Assembly: GCF_900096905.1 (NCBI RefSeq)
Contig: NZ_FMYI01000001.1
Coordinates: 124,001 to 188,000 of the forward strand
Length of the DNA: 64,000 bases
From: Pelagirhabdus alkalitolerans
Lineage (GTDB): Bacteria; Bacillota; Bacilli; Bacillales; Amphibacillaceae
Direction of reading: 5' to 3'
The translations under genes were made by a program, and so were the position numbers. The notes beneath the pieces are model-generated. The model made no database searches. It was not told where the DNA came from and worked only from the letters and a program-made list of their open reading frames with translations. Below, one piece after another: positions 51,847-60,480 of this stretch. Position 1 is the stretch's first letter. Each line of letters begins with the position of its first letter.

Positions 51847-53388
51847 TCACTTTTCCTCCATTGCTTCTTCTACTTCACTTTTAATATTCGTAACATGAGG
51901 ACCATAGATTACTTGGACACCACTTCCCTTTACAACAACGCCATGTGCCCCAGTCTTTTTAAGGTCTTCTTTATCTACTTTCTCACCGTTATTCACACTA
52001 ACTCGTAATCTTGTTGCACAGTTGTCAACATCTTTAATATTTGATTGACCACCTAGACCCTGAATGATCTTAATTGCACGTTCTGTTTTCGTATATTCAA
52101 CTGTTTCTTCTGACTCATCTTCACGTCCAGGAGTTTTGAAATTGAATTTTCGAATTAAAACTTTGAAGGTAAAGTAATATAAAAAGAACCAAGGAACCCC
52201 AACAATCGGTACATATATCCAATTTGTTTTCTCAGCTCCCTGCAACACACCAAATAACATAAAATCAATGAAACCGCCAGAAAAAGTTTGTCCAATTGTA
52301 ACTTCAAATATGTGAGCCATCATAAATGCTAAACCATCATAAAATGCATGTACTACATAAAGAACGGGTGCAACGAATAAAAATGAAAATTCAATTGGCT
52401 CAGTAATACCTGTTAAAAATGATGTTAATCCAGCAGAGAGTACTAAGCCTAACACTTTCTTTTTATTTTGGGGTTTTGCAGTATGATAAAGTGCCAAACA
52501 AGCTCCCAACAAACCAAACATCATTGTGATGTGACGACCTGACATAAACCGAGCTGTTCCCATGAAAAATTGTTCAACACTATCGGCATTTGCTAGTTGT
52601 GCAAAAAAGATATTCTGTGTACCTTCTATTAATGAACCATCAATAACCATTGACCCACCTAAAGATGTTTGCCAAAAAGGTAGATAGAAAATATGATGCA
52701 ATCCAAAAGGTCCTAAAAGTCTTAAAATAAAACCATAAATCAACGTACCGATATAACCTGTCGCTTCAACAATAGATCCAAGCTCAAAAATACCTGATTG
52801 TACTATGGGCCAAACGTAGAATAAAATAACACCTAAAATTATAGCTGTAAATGAAGTAATAATAGGAATAAATCTTGATCCACCAAAGAATCCTAAAAAT
52901 CTAGGTAATTCAATTTTATTAAACTTCTGATGCAAAAGATATGTCATGATACCTACAAGAACTCCGCCAAACACACCTGTTTCCAAAGATTGAATCCCTA
53001 ATACTTCTCCTTGCCCAACACTTGCGATATTAGACTCTGCTAATTGGTCATTGATAATTAATACCGCATTGATCGTAGCATGCATTACTAAAAAACCTAA
53101 TACTGCTGCTAATCCCGCTGTACCTTTATCATTACGAGGAAGACCAATTGCAATACCTACAGCGAAAATTATAGGTAAATTCGCAAAAATTACATCACCA
53201 GCTGAACTCATAATAGTAAAGATCGCTTGTAACCATACAACATCAAGAAAAGAATAAGCTTCAAGTGTTGCCTGATTACTGAAAGCGCCACCAATCCCTA
53301 ACAACAAACCAGCTGCTGGTAAAACAGCAATAGGTAACATAAATGTTTTACCAAACTGTTGCGCTTTTTCAAAAAATGAATTTTTCAT
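51847..53388 (-). CDS. PTS sugar transporter EIICB (glucose/GlcNAc superfamily), probable ManNAc type
   Basis: 513 residues. EIIC membrane domain (about 1-410, ten or so helices; starts SFFEKAQQFGKTFMLPIAVLPAAGLLLG) with substrate-site segment FLTGITEPIEFSF, then an EIIB domain (about 432-513) with phospho-cysteine C457 in DNCATRLRV. There is no EIIA domain, so phosphate must come from an EIIA encoded elsewhere. Coupling to nanE suggests N-acetylmannosamine import as ManNAc-6-P; GlcNAc or glucosamine cannot be excluded. Upstream lies an inverted-repeat operator. Confidence 0.88.
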   Translation of the reverse strand: MKNSFFEKAQQFGKTFMLPIAVLPAAGLLLGIGGAFSNQATLEAYSFLDVVWLQAIFTIMSSAGDVIFANLPIIFAVGIAIGLPRNDKGTAGLAAVLGFLVMHATINAVLIINDQLAESNIASVGQGEVLGIQSLETGVFGGVLVGIMTYLLHQKFNKIELPRFLGFFGGSRFIPIITSFTAIILGVILFYVWPIVQSGIFELGSIVEATGYIGTLIYGFILRLLGPFGLHHIFYLPFWQTSLGGSMVIDGSLIEGTQNIFFAQLANADSVEQFFMGTARFMSGRHITMMFGLLGACLALYHTAKPQNKKKVLGLVLSAGLTSFLTGITEPIEFSFLFVAPVLYVVHAFYDGLAFMMAHIFEVTIGQTFSGGFIDFMLFGVLQGAEKTNWIYVPIVGVPWFFLYYFTFKVLIRKFNFKTPGREDESEETVEYTKTERAIKIIQGLGGQSNIKDVDNCATRLRVSVNNGEKVDKEDLKKTGAHGVVVKGSGVQVIYGPHVTNIKSEVEEAMEEK

Positions 53389-53420
53389 TTATTTCACTCC
53401 AATCAGTAAATTTGATTATA

Positions 53421-53449
53421 GTTTACAATTTTATTTTATTTTTGTAAAC
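53421..53449 (-). promoter_or_regulatory. Inverted-repeat operator in the PTS-nanE promoter
   Basis: GTTTACAA (53421-53428) and TTGTAAAC (53442-53449) are perfect 8-nt arms, centre-to-centre 21 bp. They include the -35-like TTTACA and -10-like TAAACT (17-nt spacer) on the minus strand, about 33-60 nt before the start codon. Likely the RpiR-family operator. Confidence 0.6.
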
Positions 53450-53591
53450 CATTTTTATTAATTTTGATTAACTTTTCTGAAAATTAAAACTTAATTATTC
53501 TCCTATGTAATAATTTTCTTGCACTAAATTAATAATAAATACATTATTTAACAAAATATACGGTGGAATATTCAGCCCCAACCAATAATGT

Positions 53592-53620
53592 TTGACTTCA
53601 CGCGCTTTTTAGCTTAAGCT
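53592..53620 (+). promoter_or_regulatory. Promoter of ykpA
   Basis: TTGACT (53592-53597) and TAAGCT (53615-53620), spacer 17 nt. Confidence 0.5.
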
Positions 53621-53660
53621 AGGCTTTAATTATGTCTATTTTTTGGAGGAAAGCAATCTT

Positions 53661-55280
53661 ATGTTACAAGCAACAAATGTTAGTTTACGCTTCGGCGACA
53701 AAAAATTGTTCGAAGATGTCAATATTAAGTTCACTGCCGGCAACTGTTACGGCTTAATCGGTGCCAATGGTGCTGGTAAGTCAACGTTTTTAAAAGTTTT
53801 ATCTGGTGAAGTCGAGCCACAATCAGGTCATGTTTCTCTTGGGAAAGATGAGCGTTTAGCTGTATTAAAGCAAGATCACTTCGCTTATGAAGAGTTCCCT
53901 GTTTTAGATACCGTTATTCGTGGTCACGAACGCCTATACCAAATCATGCAAGAGAAAGATGAAATTTATGCGAAGGGTGAGTTCACTGAAGAGGACGGCA
54001 TGCGTGCTGCTGAATTAGAAGGTGAATTTGCTGAGCTAAATGGTTGGGAAGCAGAGTCAGATGCGAGTGTCTTACTAAAAGGGCTTGGTGTCACAGAAGA
54101 TCTTCATGATAAAAAAATGGAAGAAATCAGTGGTGGCGATAAAGTAAAAGTATTGCTTGCACAAGCTTTATTCGGTTCGCCTGATATCTTATTATTAGAT
54201 GAGCCAACGAACCACTTAGATATCCAAGCAATTCAATGGTTAGAAGAGTTCCTTATTAATTTTGAAAATACCGTTATTGTCGTATCTCACGACCGTCACT
54301 TTTTAAATAAAGTGTGTACACATATCGCTGATGTTGATTACGGCAAGATCGAGTTATATGTCGGAAATTATGATTTCTGGTATGAGTCAAGTCAATTGGC
54401 GCTAAAAATGGCTCAAGATCAAAATAAGAAAAAAGAAGAAAAAATTAAAGAGCTACAAAACTTTATTGCGCGATTTAGTGCGAACGCCTCTAAATCAAAG
54501 CAGGCCACATCGCGTAAAAAGATGCTAGATAACATTACCTTAGATGATATTAAACCTTCATCTAGACGTTATCCATATGTAGCGTTTAAACCAGCGCGTG
54601 AAATCGGTAATGATCTATTACGTGTTGAAGGGCTCACGAAAACGATTGATGGTGAAAAAGTATTAGACAATGTTAGTTTTACATTGAAGCCAAATGATAA
54701 AGTAGCTTTTGTTGGACCAAATGACATTGCGAAGACTGTTCTTTTTGATATTTTAATGGGTGAGACTGAGCCGGACGCCGGATCATTCACGTGGGGTGTC
54801 ACAACATCTCAGTCTTATTTCCCGAAAGATAACAGTAAGTTCTTCGAAGGAAATGATAAGACACTTGTCGAGTGGTTGCGTCAGTATTCTCCAGAAGATG
54901 AAACAGAAACATTCTTGCGCGGATTTTTAGGTCGTATGTTATTTAGCGGTGAAGAAGCGTTGAAAAAAGCAAGTGTCCTTTCTGGTGGGGAAAAAGTGCG
55001 ATGTATGCTATCGAAAATGATGCTTTCAAGTGCGAACGTTCTCGTTATGGACGAGCCAACGAACCACTTGGACTTAGAGTCGATTACATCTGTTAACAAT
55101 GGTTTAATCAACTTTAAAGGATCGATCTTGTTTACGTCACATGACCATCAATTTATCAACAGTATTGCGAATCGCTTGATTGAAATCACGCCGAACGGAT
55201 TAGTTGATAAAGAAATTAGCTATGATGAATACGTGAGCGATCAAAAACTACAAAAACAAATTGAAGCGATGTATCAATAA
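53661..55280 (+). CDS. ykpA: ABC-F ATPase of the YkpA/YbiT group
   Basis: 539-residue soluble tandem ABC ATPase, ribosome-associated family. First domain: Walker A GANGAGKST, signature ISGGDKVKV, Walker B LLLDEPTNHLD. Second domain: signature LSGGEKVRC and Walker B LVMDEPTNHLD, but its Walker A reads GPNDIAKT instead of GxNGxGKS/T. The catalytic Lys is kept and the glycines are lost. Linker region SKSKQATSRKKMLD. It lacks the C-terminal coiled coil of YfmR/Uup and so is a different ABC-F branch from the gene at 25.2 kb. GGAGG lies 12 nt before the ATG. Confidence 0.88.
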   Translation: MLQATNVSLRFGDKKLFEDVNIKFTAGNCYGLIGANGAGKSTFLKVLSGEVEPQSGHVSLGKDERLAVLKQDHFAYEEFPVLDTVIRGHERLYQIMQEKDEIYAKGEFTEEDGMRAAELEGEFAELNGWEAESDASVLLKGLGVTEDLHDKKMEEISGGDKVKVLLAQALFGSPDILLLDEPTNHLDIQAIQWLEEFLINFENTVIVVSHDRHFLNKVCTHIADVDYGKIELYVGNYDFWYESSQLALKMAQDQNKKKEEKIKELQNFIARFSANASKSKQATSRKKMLDNITLDDIKPSSRRYPYVAFKPAREIGNDLLRVEGLTKTIDGEKVLDNVSFTLKPNDKVAFVGPNDIAKTVLFDILMGETEPDAGSFTWGVTTSQSYFPKDNSKFFEGNDKTLVEWLRQYSPEDETETFLRGFLGRMLFSGEEALKKASVLSGGEKVRCMLSKMMLSSANVLVMDEPTNHLDLESITSVNNGLINFKGSILFTSHDHQFINSIANRLIEITPNGLVDKEISYDEYVSDQKLQKQIEAMYQ

Positions 55281-55285
55281 ATGAT

Positions 55286-55318
55286 AAAAAGACAAGGCAG
55301 CGGACGCCTTGTCTTTTT
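55286..55318. terminator. Terminator of ykpA, usable from both sides
   Basis: 13-nt arms AAAAAGACAAGGC/GCCTTGTCTTTTT with a 7-nt loop and T-runs on both strands. It is the only clear terminator available to the trp operon. Confidence 0.88.
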
Positions 55319-55510
55319 TGTGTTCGATTTTTTGGATTTGTGTGCATTTTTCGCGATTTGTGTGCATTTTTTTAGATTTGTGTGCAAAAATTAAAATTTG
55401 TGTTCGAAAACTTCAATTTGTGTGCAATTCTTAATTTTGCGCGCGACTTTCAATAATTTGCGCGCGAATTTTTGATTTTACGCGCGATAATTATCATTTT
55501 ATGCGCGAAT
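55317..55510. repeat. Array of ten 20-bp-period repeats
   Basis: A core ATTTG-TGTGC (first six units; two read TGTTCG) or TTTG/TTTA-CGCGCG-like (last four) recurs with the G/A before the core ending at 55320, 55340, 55360, 55380, 55400, 55420, 55439, 55460, 55480 and 55501. About 10 variable AT-rich bases separate the cores. The array lies between the shared terminator and the trpA stop, so it would be transcribed as the trp 3' end. No coding potential. Confidence 0.85.
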
Positions 55511-55511
55511 C

Positions 55512-56288
55512 TCAATTTTTAGCGGCTTGAATCATTGAGTAAATCGGTTGATGGTCGTTTTCATGCAAACTTTTAACAATTTTACTTCCAACGACAACCC
55601 CGTCACACGCTTTTGATAGTTGTTTGACTTGATCAGGAGTCGAGACCCCAAATCCAGCTAAGACTGGGCAATCACTCATTTCTTTAAGCGCATCTAAATA
55701 AGTTGAGACGTTTTCTTTAATATCTTTACGCTCACCTGTTGTGCCTGTTACGGTGACTGCGTATAAGAAACCTTCTGTTCGTTTGGCACTTTCAATTTGG
55801 CGGTCTTTCGGACTTGTGAGTGCAACAAGGCGAATGAGCGCAATATCTTGTTCAGCCAATGCATCTGCAACTAAACTCTCCTCCTCCAATGGAATATCTG
55901 GGATAATTAATCCATCTACACCCGCTTCACTGCATTTAGCACTGAATGGTTTTACACCAAAGCGATAAATCGGATTGATATACGTCATTAAAATAACAGG
56001 GATTTTGCGATCATCTTTTGTCTTTATTAACACATCGAGAATGTCATTCAGCCCAACACCTTCTTCTAGTGCGCGGATTCCTGCTTCTTGTATGGTTGGT
56101 CCGTCTGCTACTGGATCAGAAAATGGAATGCCTAGTTCAATCGCTGACGCGCCGGCGTCTTCCAATAGTTTAATCTGTTTCGGTAATTGATCGAGTCCAC
56201 CGTCACCAGCCATGATGTACGGGACGAAAATTTTATCTCCATTTGTTAGAACATTTTGAAATGCTTGATCTAAATATGCTTTACCCAT
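55512..56288 (-). CDS. trpA: Tryptophan synthase alpha chain
   Basis: 258-residue TIM barrel that cleaves indole-3-glycerol phosphate and passes indole to TrpB through the alpha-beta tunnel. Conserved AIELGIPFSDPVADGPTIQ (catalytic Glu region), VDGLIIPDIPLEEE (catalytic Asp) and GFGVSTPDQVK. Last gene of the operon. The ATG at 56288 has AGGAGG upstream and overlaps the trpB stop by 8 nt. The 3' side runs directly into the 20-bp repeat array. Confidence 0.96.
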   Translation of the reverse strand: MGKAYLDQAFQNVLTNGDKIFVPYIMAGDGGLDQLPKQIKLLEDAGASAIELGIPFSDPVADGPTIQEAGIRALEEGVGLNDILDVLIKTKDDRKIPVILMTYINPIYRFGVKPFSAKCSEAGVDGLIIPDIPLEEESLVADALAEQDIALIRLVALTSPKDRQIESAKRTEGFLYAVTVTGTTGERKDIKENVSTYLDALKEMSDCPVLAGFGVSTPDQVKQLSKACDGVVVGSKIVKSLHENDHQPIYSMIQAAKN

Positions 56289-57492
56289 CAACTTGACCTC
56301 CTAATGCATCCTTTACTGCTTCAACATCTTTATCACCACGACCTGATAAACAAACAACGATCGATTGATCTTTATCCATCTTAGGTGCTAGCTTAGTTAA
56401 ATATTGAATCGCATGTGCAGATTCTAGCGCAGGGATAATACCCTCTGTTTGAGACAGTAACTTCAATCCTTCTAACGCTTCTTGGTCGGTGATTGAGTCG
56501 TATTGAACACGCTTGGTTTCTTTAAGGTGGCTATGTTCAGGGCCAACACCTGGATAGTCGAGTCCAGCTGAGATTGAATGCGCCTCTTGAATTTGACCAT
56601 TTTGATCTTGAAGCAAGTAGGTCATCGTCCCGTGCAGAACACCCATTTCACCTTTAGAGAGTGTGGCGGCGTGTTTACCTGTTTCAATACCTGAACCGCC
56701 TGCTTCAACACCATATAACTTAACGGACTGATCATTCACAAATGGGTAAAACATCCCCATTGCATTACTACCGCCACCGATACAAGCGACAACAGCATCA
56801 GGAAGTGTGGAATCAACAGCGTCAAACTGCTCTTTTGTTTCTTGACCGATCACCGATTGAAAATCACGAACGATTTGTGGGAATGGATGCGGTCCAACAA
56901 CAGATCCAATGATGTAATGTGTATCTTCAACATTCGCTACCCAATAGCGAAGCGCTTCGTTGACAGCATCTTTTAACGTACCACTACCGTGAGTGACAGA
57001 TTCTACTTTAGCACCGAGTAGTTCCATTCGAAACACATTTAATCGTTGGCGTTTAATATCTTCCTCGCCCATGAAAACAATGCATTCAAGTCCGAGCAGC
57101 GCACATACGGTTGCAGTTGCGACACCGTGCTGTCCGGCGCCTGTTTCGGCGACAACTTTTTTCTTGCCCATACGTACTGTTAACAAGGCTTGACCGAGTG
57201 CATTGTTAATTTTATGAGCACCTGTGTGGTTTAAATCTTCACGTTTTAAATAAACTTTAGCGCCACCTAATTTTTCCGTTAAACGTTGAGCATAATAAAG
57301 CGGTGTTTCGCGTCCTACATAGTCTTTCAGATAAGCATCTAATTCTGCTTGAAAATTCGGATCGTTTTTCGCGTCATTATACGCTTCTTCTAATTCTAAA
57401 ACAGCTGGCATTAACGTCTCGGGGACAAAGCGTCCACCAAATTCACCGTAATGCCCATTTTTATTGGGTTGTTCATAATTTGTCATTGTCAT
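56281..57492 (-). CDS. trpB: Tryptophan synthase beta chain
   Basis: 403-residue PLP enzyme joining indole and serine. The PLP lysine lies in NHTGAHKINNALGQ; the phosphate-binding loop is CIGGGSNAMGMF. It begins GEFGGRFVPETLMPAVLELE, the TrpB1-type N-terminus. It overlaps trpF by 4 nt (ATGA) and trpA by 8 nt; a second in-frame ATG at 57486 is also possible. Confidence 0.97.
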   Translation of the reverse strand: MTMTNYEQPNKNGHYGEFGGRFVPETLMPAVLELEEAYNDAKNDPNFQAELDAYLKDYVGRETPLYYAQRLTEKLGGAKVYLKREDLNHTGAHKINNALGQALLTVRMGKKKVVAETGAGQHGVATATVCALLGLECIVFMGEEDIKRQRLNVFRMELLGAKVESVTHGSGTLKDAVNEALRYWVANVEDTHYIIGSVVGPHPFPQIVRDFQSVIGQETKEQFDAVDSTLPDAVVACIGGGSNAMGMFYPFVNDQSVKLYGVEAGGSGIETGKHAATLSKGEMGVLHGTMTYLLQDQNGQIQEAHSISAGLDYPGVGPEHSHLKETKRVQYDSITDQEALEGLKLLSQTEGIIPALESAHAIQYLTKLAPKMDKDQSIVVCLSGRGDKDVEAVKDALGGQVDG

Positions 57493-58094
57493 CTCGATCC
57501 TTCCTTTGCTGATTGTATAAAGGCGTGTATTTTATCTTCATCTTTTTTACCTTCTGTCTCGACACCACTGCTGACATCGACTCCGCCAACACCTGTTTTC
57601 TCAATTGCATGATTTACATTGTCTGGATTTAATCCACCTGCTAAAATTAAGCGATCTTTCCCATGATTAATCCTTTCAAGCAATCGCCAATCAAATGGTT
57701 GACCGCTTCCAGGTGTCGCACCATCAATCAAGACATACTCACAAACCTCAAGATAGGCGTCGATCTTATCAAGATCCGCTTCAGTTGAAACGGACACCGC
57801 TTTAATAACGGGCACAAGACAATTCCTGCAATCGGCAACCGTTTCTTGACCGTGAAGCTGAACGTAATCTAGACCCGTCTTTTGAACGATTTTATTAATT
57901 TCATCAATCGACTGATTAACAAATACACCTACAGCTTTTGCATCGCCCACTATATGAGGGATCCACGTCTTCACGTCTTCTGCTGTTACTTGACGTTTGC
58001 TTTTAGCAAAAACAAAACCGATTAAATCTGCTCCGAGTCGTGTTGCAGCATGAACTTGCGAGGCATCTGTTAAGCCACAGATTTTCACAATCAC
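57489..58094 (-). CDS. trpF: Phosphoribosylanthranilate isomerase
   Basis: 201-residue TIM-barrel enzyme converting phosphoribosylanthranilate to CdRP. Begins VKICGLTDASQVHAA with the catalytic Cys in KICG; the catalytic Asp lies in LIDGATPGSGQPFDW; the C-terminal GGVDVSSGVET is the phosphate site. The start is GTG, overlapping the trpC stop by 4 nt (GTGA); a GTG two codons in would also fit. Confidence 0.95.
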   Translation of the reverse strand: MIVKICGLTDASQVHAATRLGADLIGFVFAKSKRQVTAEDVKTWIPHIVGDAKAVGVFVNQSIDEINKIVQKTGLDYVQLHGQETVADCRNCLVPVIKAVSVSTEADLDKIDAYLEVCEYVLIDGATPGSGQPFDWRLLERINHGKDRLILAGGLNPDNVNHAIEKTGVGGVDVSSGVETEGKKDEDKIHAFIQSAKEGSR

Positions 58095-58870
58095 AACCGG
58101 TCACCTTCTCCACTTAAAAGTTCAAATGTATCGGTTAAATTATCCGATCGCATCATCGTCTCCCCGACTAAAATTGCTTCTGCTCCTGCTTTTTTAACAC
58201 GTAACACATCTTCTGTTGTCTTCATACCACTTTCACTAATGATCAGATGATCCTCGGGATTTAACATTTTCGCAAGGTCTTCAGTCGTTTTTAAATCAAC
58301 TTCAAATGTATCTAAATTACGATTGTTAATTCCGATCAATGTAGCATCAATATCAAGTGCTGCTTGTAGCTCTTGTTCATCATGAACTTCAACGAGCACT
58401 TCTAAACCAAGACGTTTAGCATGTTGATAAAGTGAAGCGAGTTGTTCAGTTGATAAAGCCCTAACAATTAATAAAATCACATCGGCGCCATGTTGGTAGG
58501 CACGATCAATTTGCACTGGATCAATGATAAAATCTTTATTTAAAATCGGTATATTAACCGTTTCTCTCACAGCAATTAAATCATCCATATCACCTTTAAA
58601 AAAGGGTGTATCAGTTAAAACGGATATCATGGATGCGCCTGCTTTTTCATAAGTTGAGGCTTGAACTTTAGGGTCCAGGTCAGCATTGATCACTCCTTTA
58701 GAAGGTGATGCTCTTTTAAATTCGGCAATAATCGATAATTTATTATTTGAACGAGCCATTTTGAAAAAGGAGCGAACGGGATACTGACGTTTACTGGTAT
58801 TAATAGTTGAATCTTGCTTTAGACGTGCGACTTCTTTTTTCTTTTCTTTAATAATGTCATCAAGTATCAT
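58091..58870 (-). CDS. trpC: Indole-3-glycerol phosphate synthase
   Basis: 259 residues; ring closure of CdRP to indole-3-glycerol phosphate. N-terminal ILDDIIKEKKKEV, then IIAEFKRASPSKG (catalytic Lys region), ISVLTDTPFFKGDM, ILNKDFIID, LIGINNRNLDTFEVDL and ISESGMKTTEDV. It lies 3 nt after trpD and overlaps trpF by 4 nt. Confidence 0.97.
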   Translation of the reverse strand: MILDDIIKEKKKEVARLKQDSTINTSKRQYPVRSFFKMARSNNKLSIIAEFKRASPSKGVINADLDPKVQASTYEKAGASMISVLTDTPFFKGDMDDLIAVRETVNIPILNKDFIIDPVQIDRAYQHGADVILLIVRALSTEQLASLYQHAKRLGLEVLVEVHDEQELQAALDIDATLIGINNRNLDTFEVDLKTTEDLAKMLNPEDHLIISESGMKTTEDVLRVKKAGAEAILVGETMMRSDNLTDTFELLSGEGDRL

Positions 58871-58873
58871 ACC

Positions 58874-59899
58874 TTATCTCCCTTTCACATCTTGGTCGTA
58901 CTTGAAATCAACCAACCCGTCTAATTTGGCTAAAGCTTTTTTCGAGTCGATACTTTCTTTAGCTAACTGAACACCTTCTTGAACCGTTTGTGCCTTTCCA
59001 TTTGCAAAGAGACCTAATCCTGCATTTAACAAGACGACATCACGATGCGGGCCTTCCTTGCCTTCTATCACATCGCGCAGAATACGCGCATTTTCTTCTG
59101 CATCCCCGCCTTTGATCGTGTCATTGCTCGCACTCATCAATCCGACTTCTTCAGGTTTAATTGTAAATTGCATGAGTTCACCACGATCTAAAAGCACACA
59201 AAAATTTTCACCAGCAAGCGATGCTTCATCCATATAGTCAGCGCCATTGATCACAAGGGCGCGCTTTCTGCCTAGTTGGTGCAGCGTATTGGCCATTTGT
59301 TCAAGTAGATCTCTTCTATAAATACCGACCATTTGTGTCGTTAGCTTGACTGGATTGGTCAATGGTCCGATTAAATTAAAGATTGTCGGCACACCGAGTG
59401 ATTTACGAATCCCCATTACTTGTTTCATCGCTGGGTGTACGTGTTGAGCAAATAAAAAGGCAATGCCATGTGTTGATAAAAGATGCGCCATCTCATCTTT
59501 TGTTGCGGTTAATTTAACTCCAAGTGCTTCTAACACATCCGCGCTTCCCGTTTTACTTGAAATACTTCTATTACCATGTTTAGCAACCGTCATACCAGCA
59601 CCAGCCATGACAAATGCACTGGTCGTACTAATATTAAAACTTTGCGAACCATCACCACCTGTTCCGCAATTGTCCATAGCCCCAGGGAAATCAATCGGAA
59701 GCTGAATCGCCTTATCCCGTATAACTTCGACTAAACCAGCGATTTCACCAACTGATTCACCTTTTGTTTTTAATGCCGATAAAAATCCAGCGACTTGCAC
59801 CGGTGATGTCTCGGGTTCAAACATTAAACGGGACGCTTCATTCATTTCTTCAAACGTTAAGTCTTGTTGATCCATCACTTTTTTTAAATAATGTTTCAC
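58874..59899 (-). CDS. trpD: Anthranilate phosphoribosyltransferase
   Basis: 341 residues; adds phosphoribose from PRPP to anthranilate. PRPP motif DNCGTGGDGSQSFNIST, then KHGNRSISSKTGSADVLEALG and the acidic EASLAGE-type segment. The start is GTG at 59899 (KHYLKKVMDQ), with AGGGGG upstream, overlapping the trpG stop by 4 nt. Confidence 0.97.
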   Translation of the reverse strand: MKHYLKKVMDQQDLTFEEMNEASRLMFEPETSPVQVAGFLSALKTKGESVGEIAGLVEVIRDKAIQLPIDFPGAMDNCGTGGDGSQSFNISTTSAFVMAGAGMTVAKHGNRSISSKTGSADVLEALGVKLTATKDEMAHLLSTHGIAFLFAQHVHPAMKQVMGIRKSLGVPTIFNLIGPLTNPVKLTTQMVGIYRRDLLEQMANTLHQLGRKRALVINGADYMDEASLAGENFCVLLDRGELMQFTIKPEEVGLMSASNDTIKGGDAEENARILRDVIEGKEGPHRDVVLLNAGLGLFANGKAQTVQEGVQLAKESIDSKKALAKLDGLVDFKYDQDVKGR

Positions 59900-60480
59900 T
59901 TTGAATGCCCCCTTATTGTTTTGAAAAAATTCGCTAGTAATGTTTTGCCATCATTTGTTCCAATTGATTCTGGGTGAAACTGCATCCCGTAAATTGGTAG
60001 CGTTCTATGTTTTAGTGCCATAATTTCACCGTCATCAAGAGCCGTTGCTGTTAACTCAAGTTCATCTGGCATTGTATCTGGCTTTACGACAAGTGAATGG
60101 TAGCGCATCACTTCAACTGGATTTGGTAATTGATCAAAAATGTCTTGCTCATGGTGTTTAACGGGCGATTGCTTTCCGTGCTTTACTTCCTTTGCATGTG
60201 TGATTGTTGCCCCGTATGCCTCTGCAATCGCTTGATGTCCGAGACAAATACCTAATATCGGGAATCTCTCTTCAAATGTTTGAACGAGTTCAATACAGAT
60301 GCCCGCTTCAGATGGTGTTCCAGGTCCAGGTGAAATGACAATCGCTTCAGGTGATTTTGCTTTGATTTCTTCTAATGATACTTTGTCATTTCGAATGACT
60401 TCGACATCTTCACCTAACTCTTCCATATATTGAAATAAATTGTACGTAAATGAATCGTAGTTATCGATTAAAAGAATCAT
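59896..60480 (-). CDS. trpG: Anthranilate synthase glutaminase subunit
   Basis: 194-residue class I glutamine amidotransferase supplying ammonia to TrpE. Catalytic Cys in LGICLGHQAIAEAYG; His-Glu in GMQFHPESIGT; oxyanion segment ISPGPGTPSEAG. In B. subtilis this subunit is shared with folate synthesis and encoded away from trp; here it is inside the operon, overlapping trpE and trpD by 4 nt each. Confidence 0.96.
   Translation of the reverse strand: MILLIDNYDSFTYNLFQYMEELGEDVEVIRNDKVSLEEIKAKSPEAIVISPGPGTPSEAGICIELVQTFEERFPILGICLGHQAIAEAYGATITHAKEVKHGKQSPVKHHEQDIFDQLPNPVEVMRYHSLVVKPDTMPDELELTATALDDGEIMALKHRTLPIYGMQFHPESIGTNDGKTLLANFFKTIRGHSK

Noticed and set aside
55317..55510. Repeat array read as a CRISPR
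   Set aside because: Cores are about 10 bp with 10-bp spacers and a drifting sequence; CRISPR repeats are 24-40 bp and near identical, and no cas gene is present.
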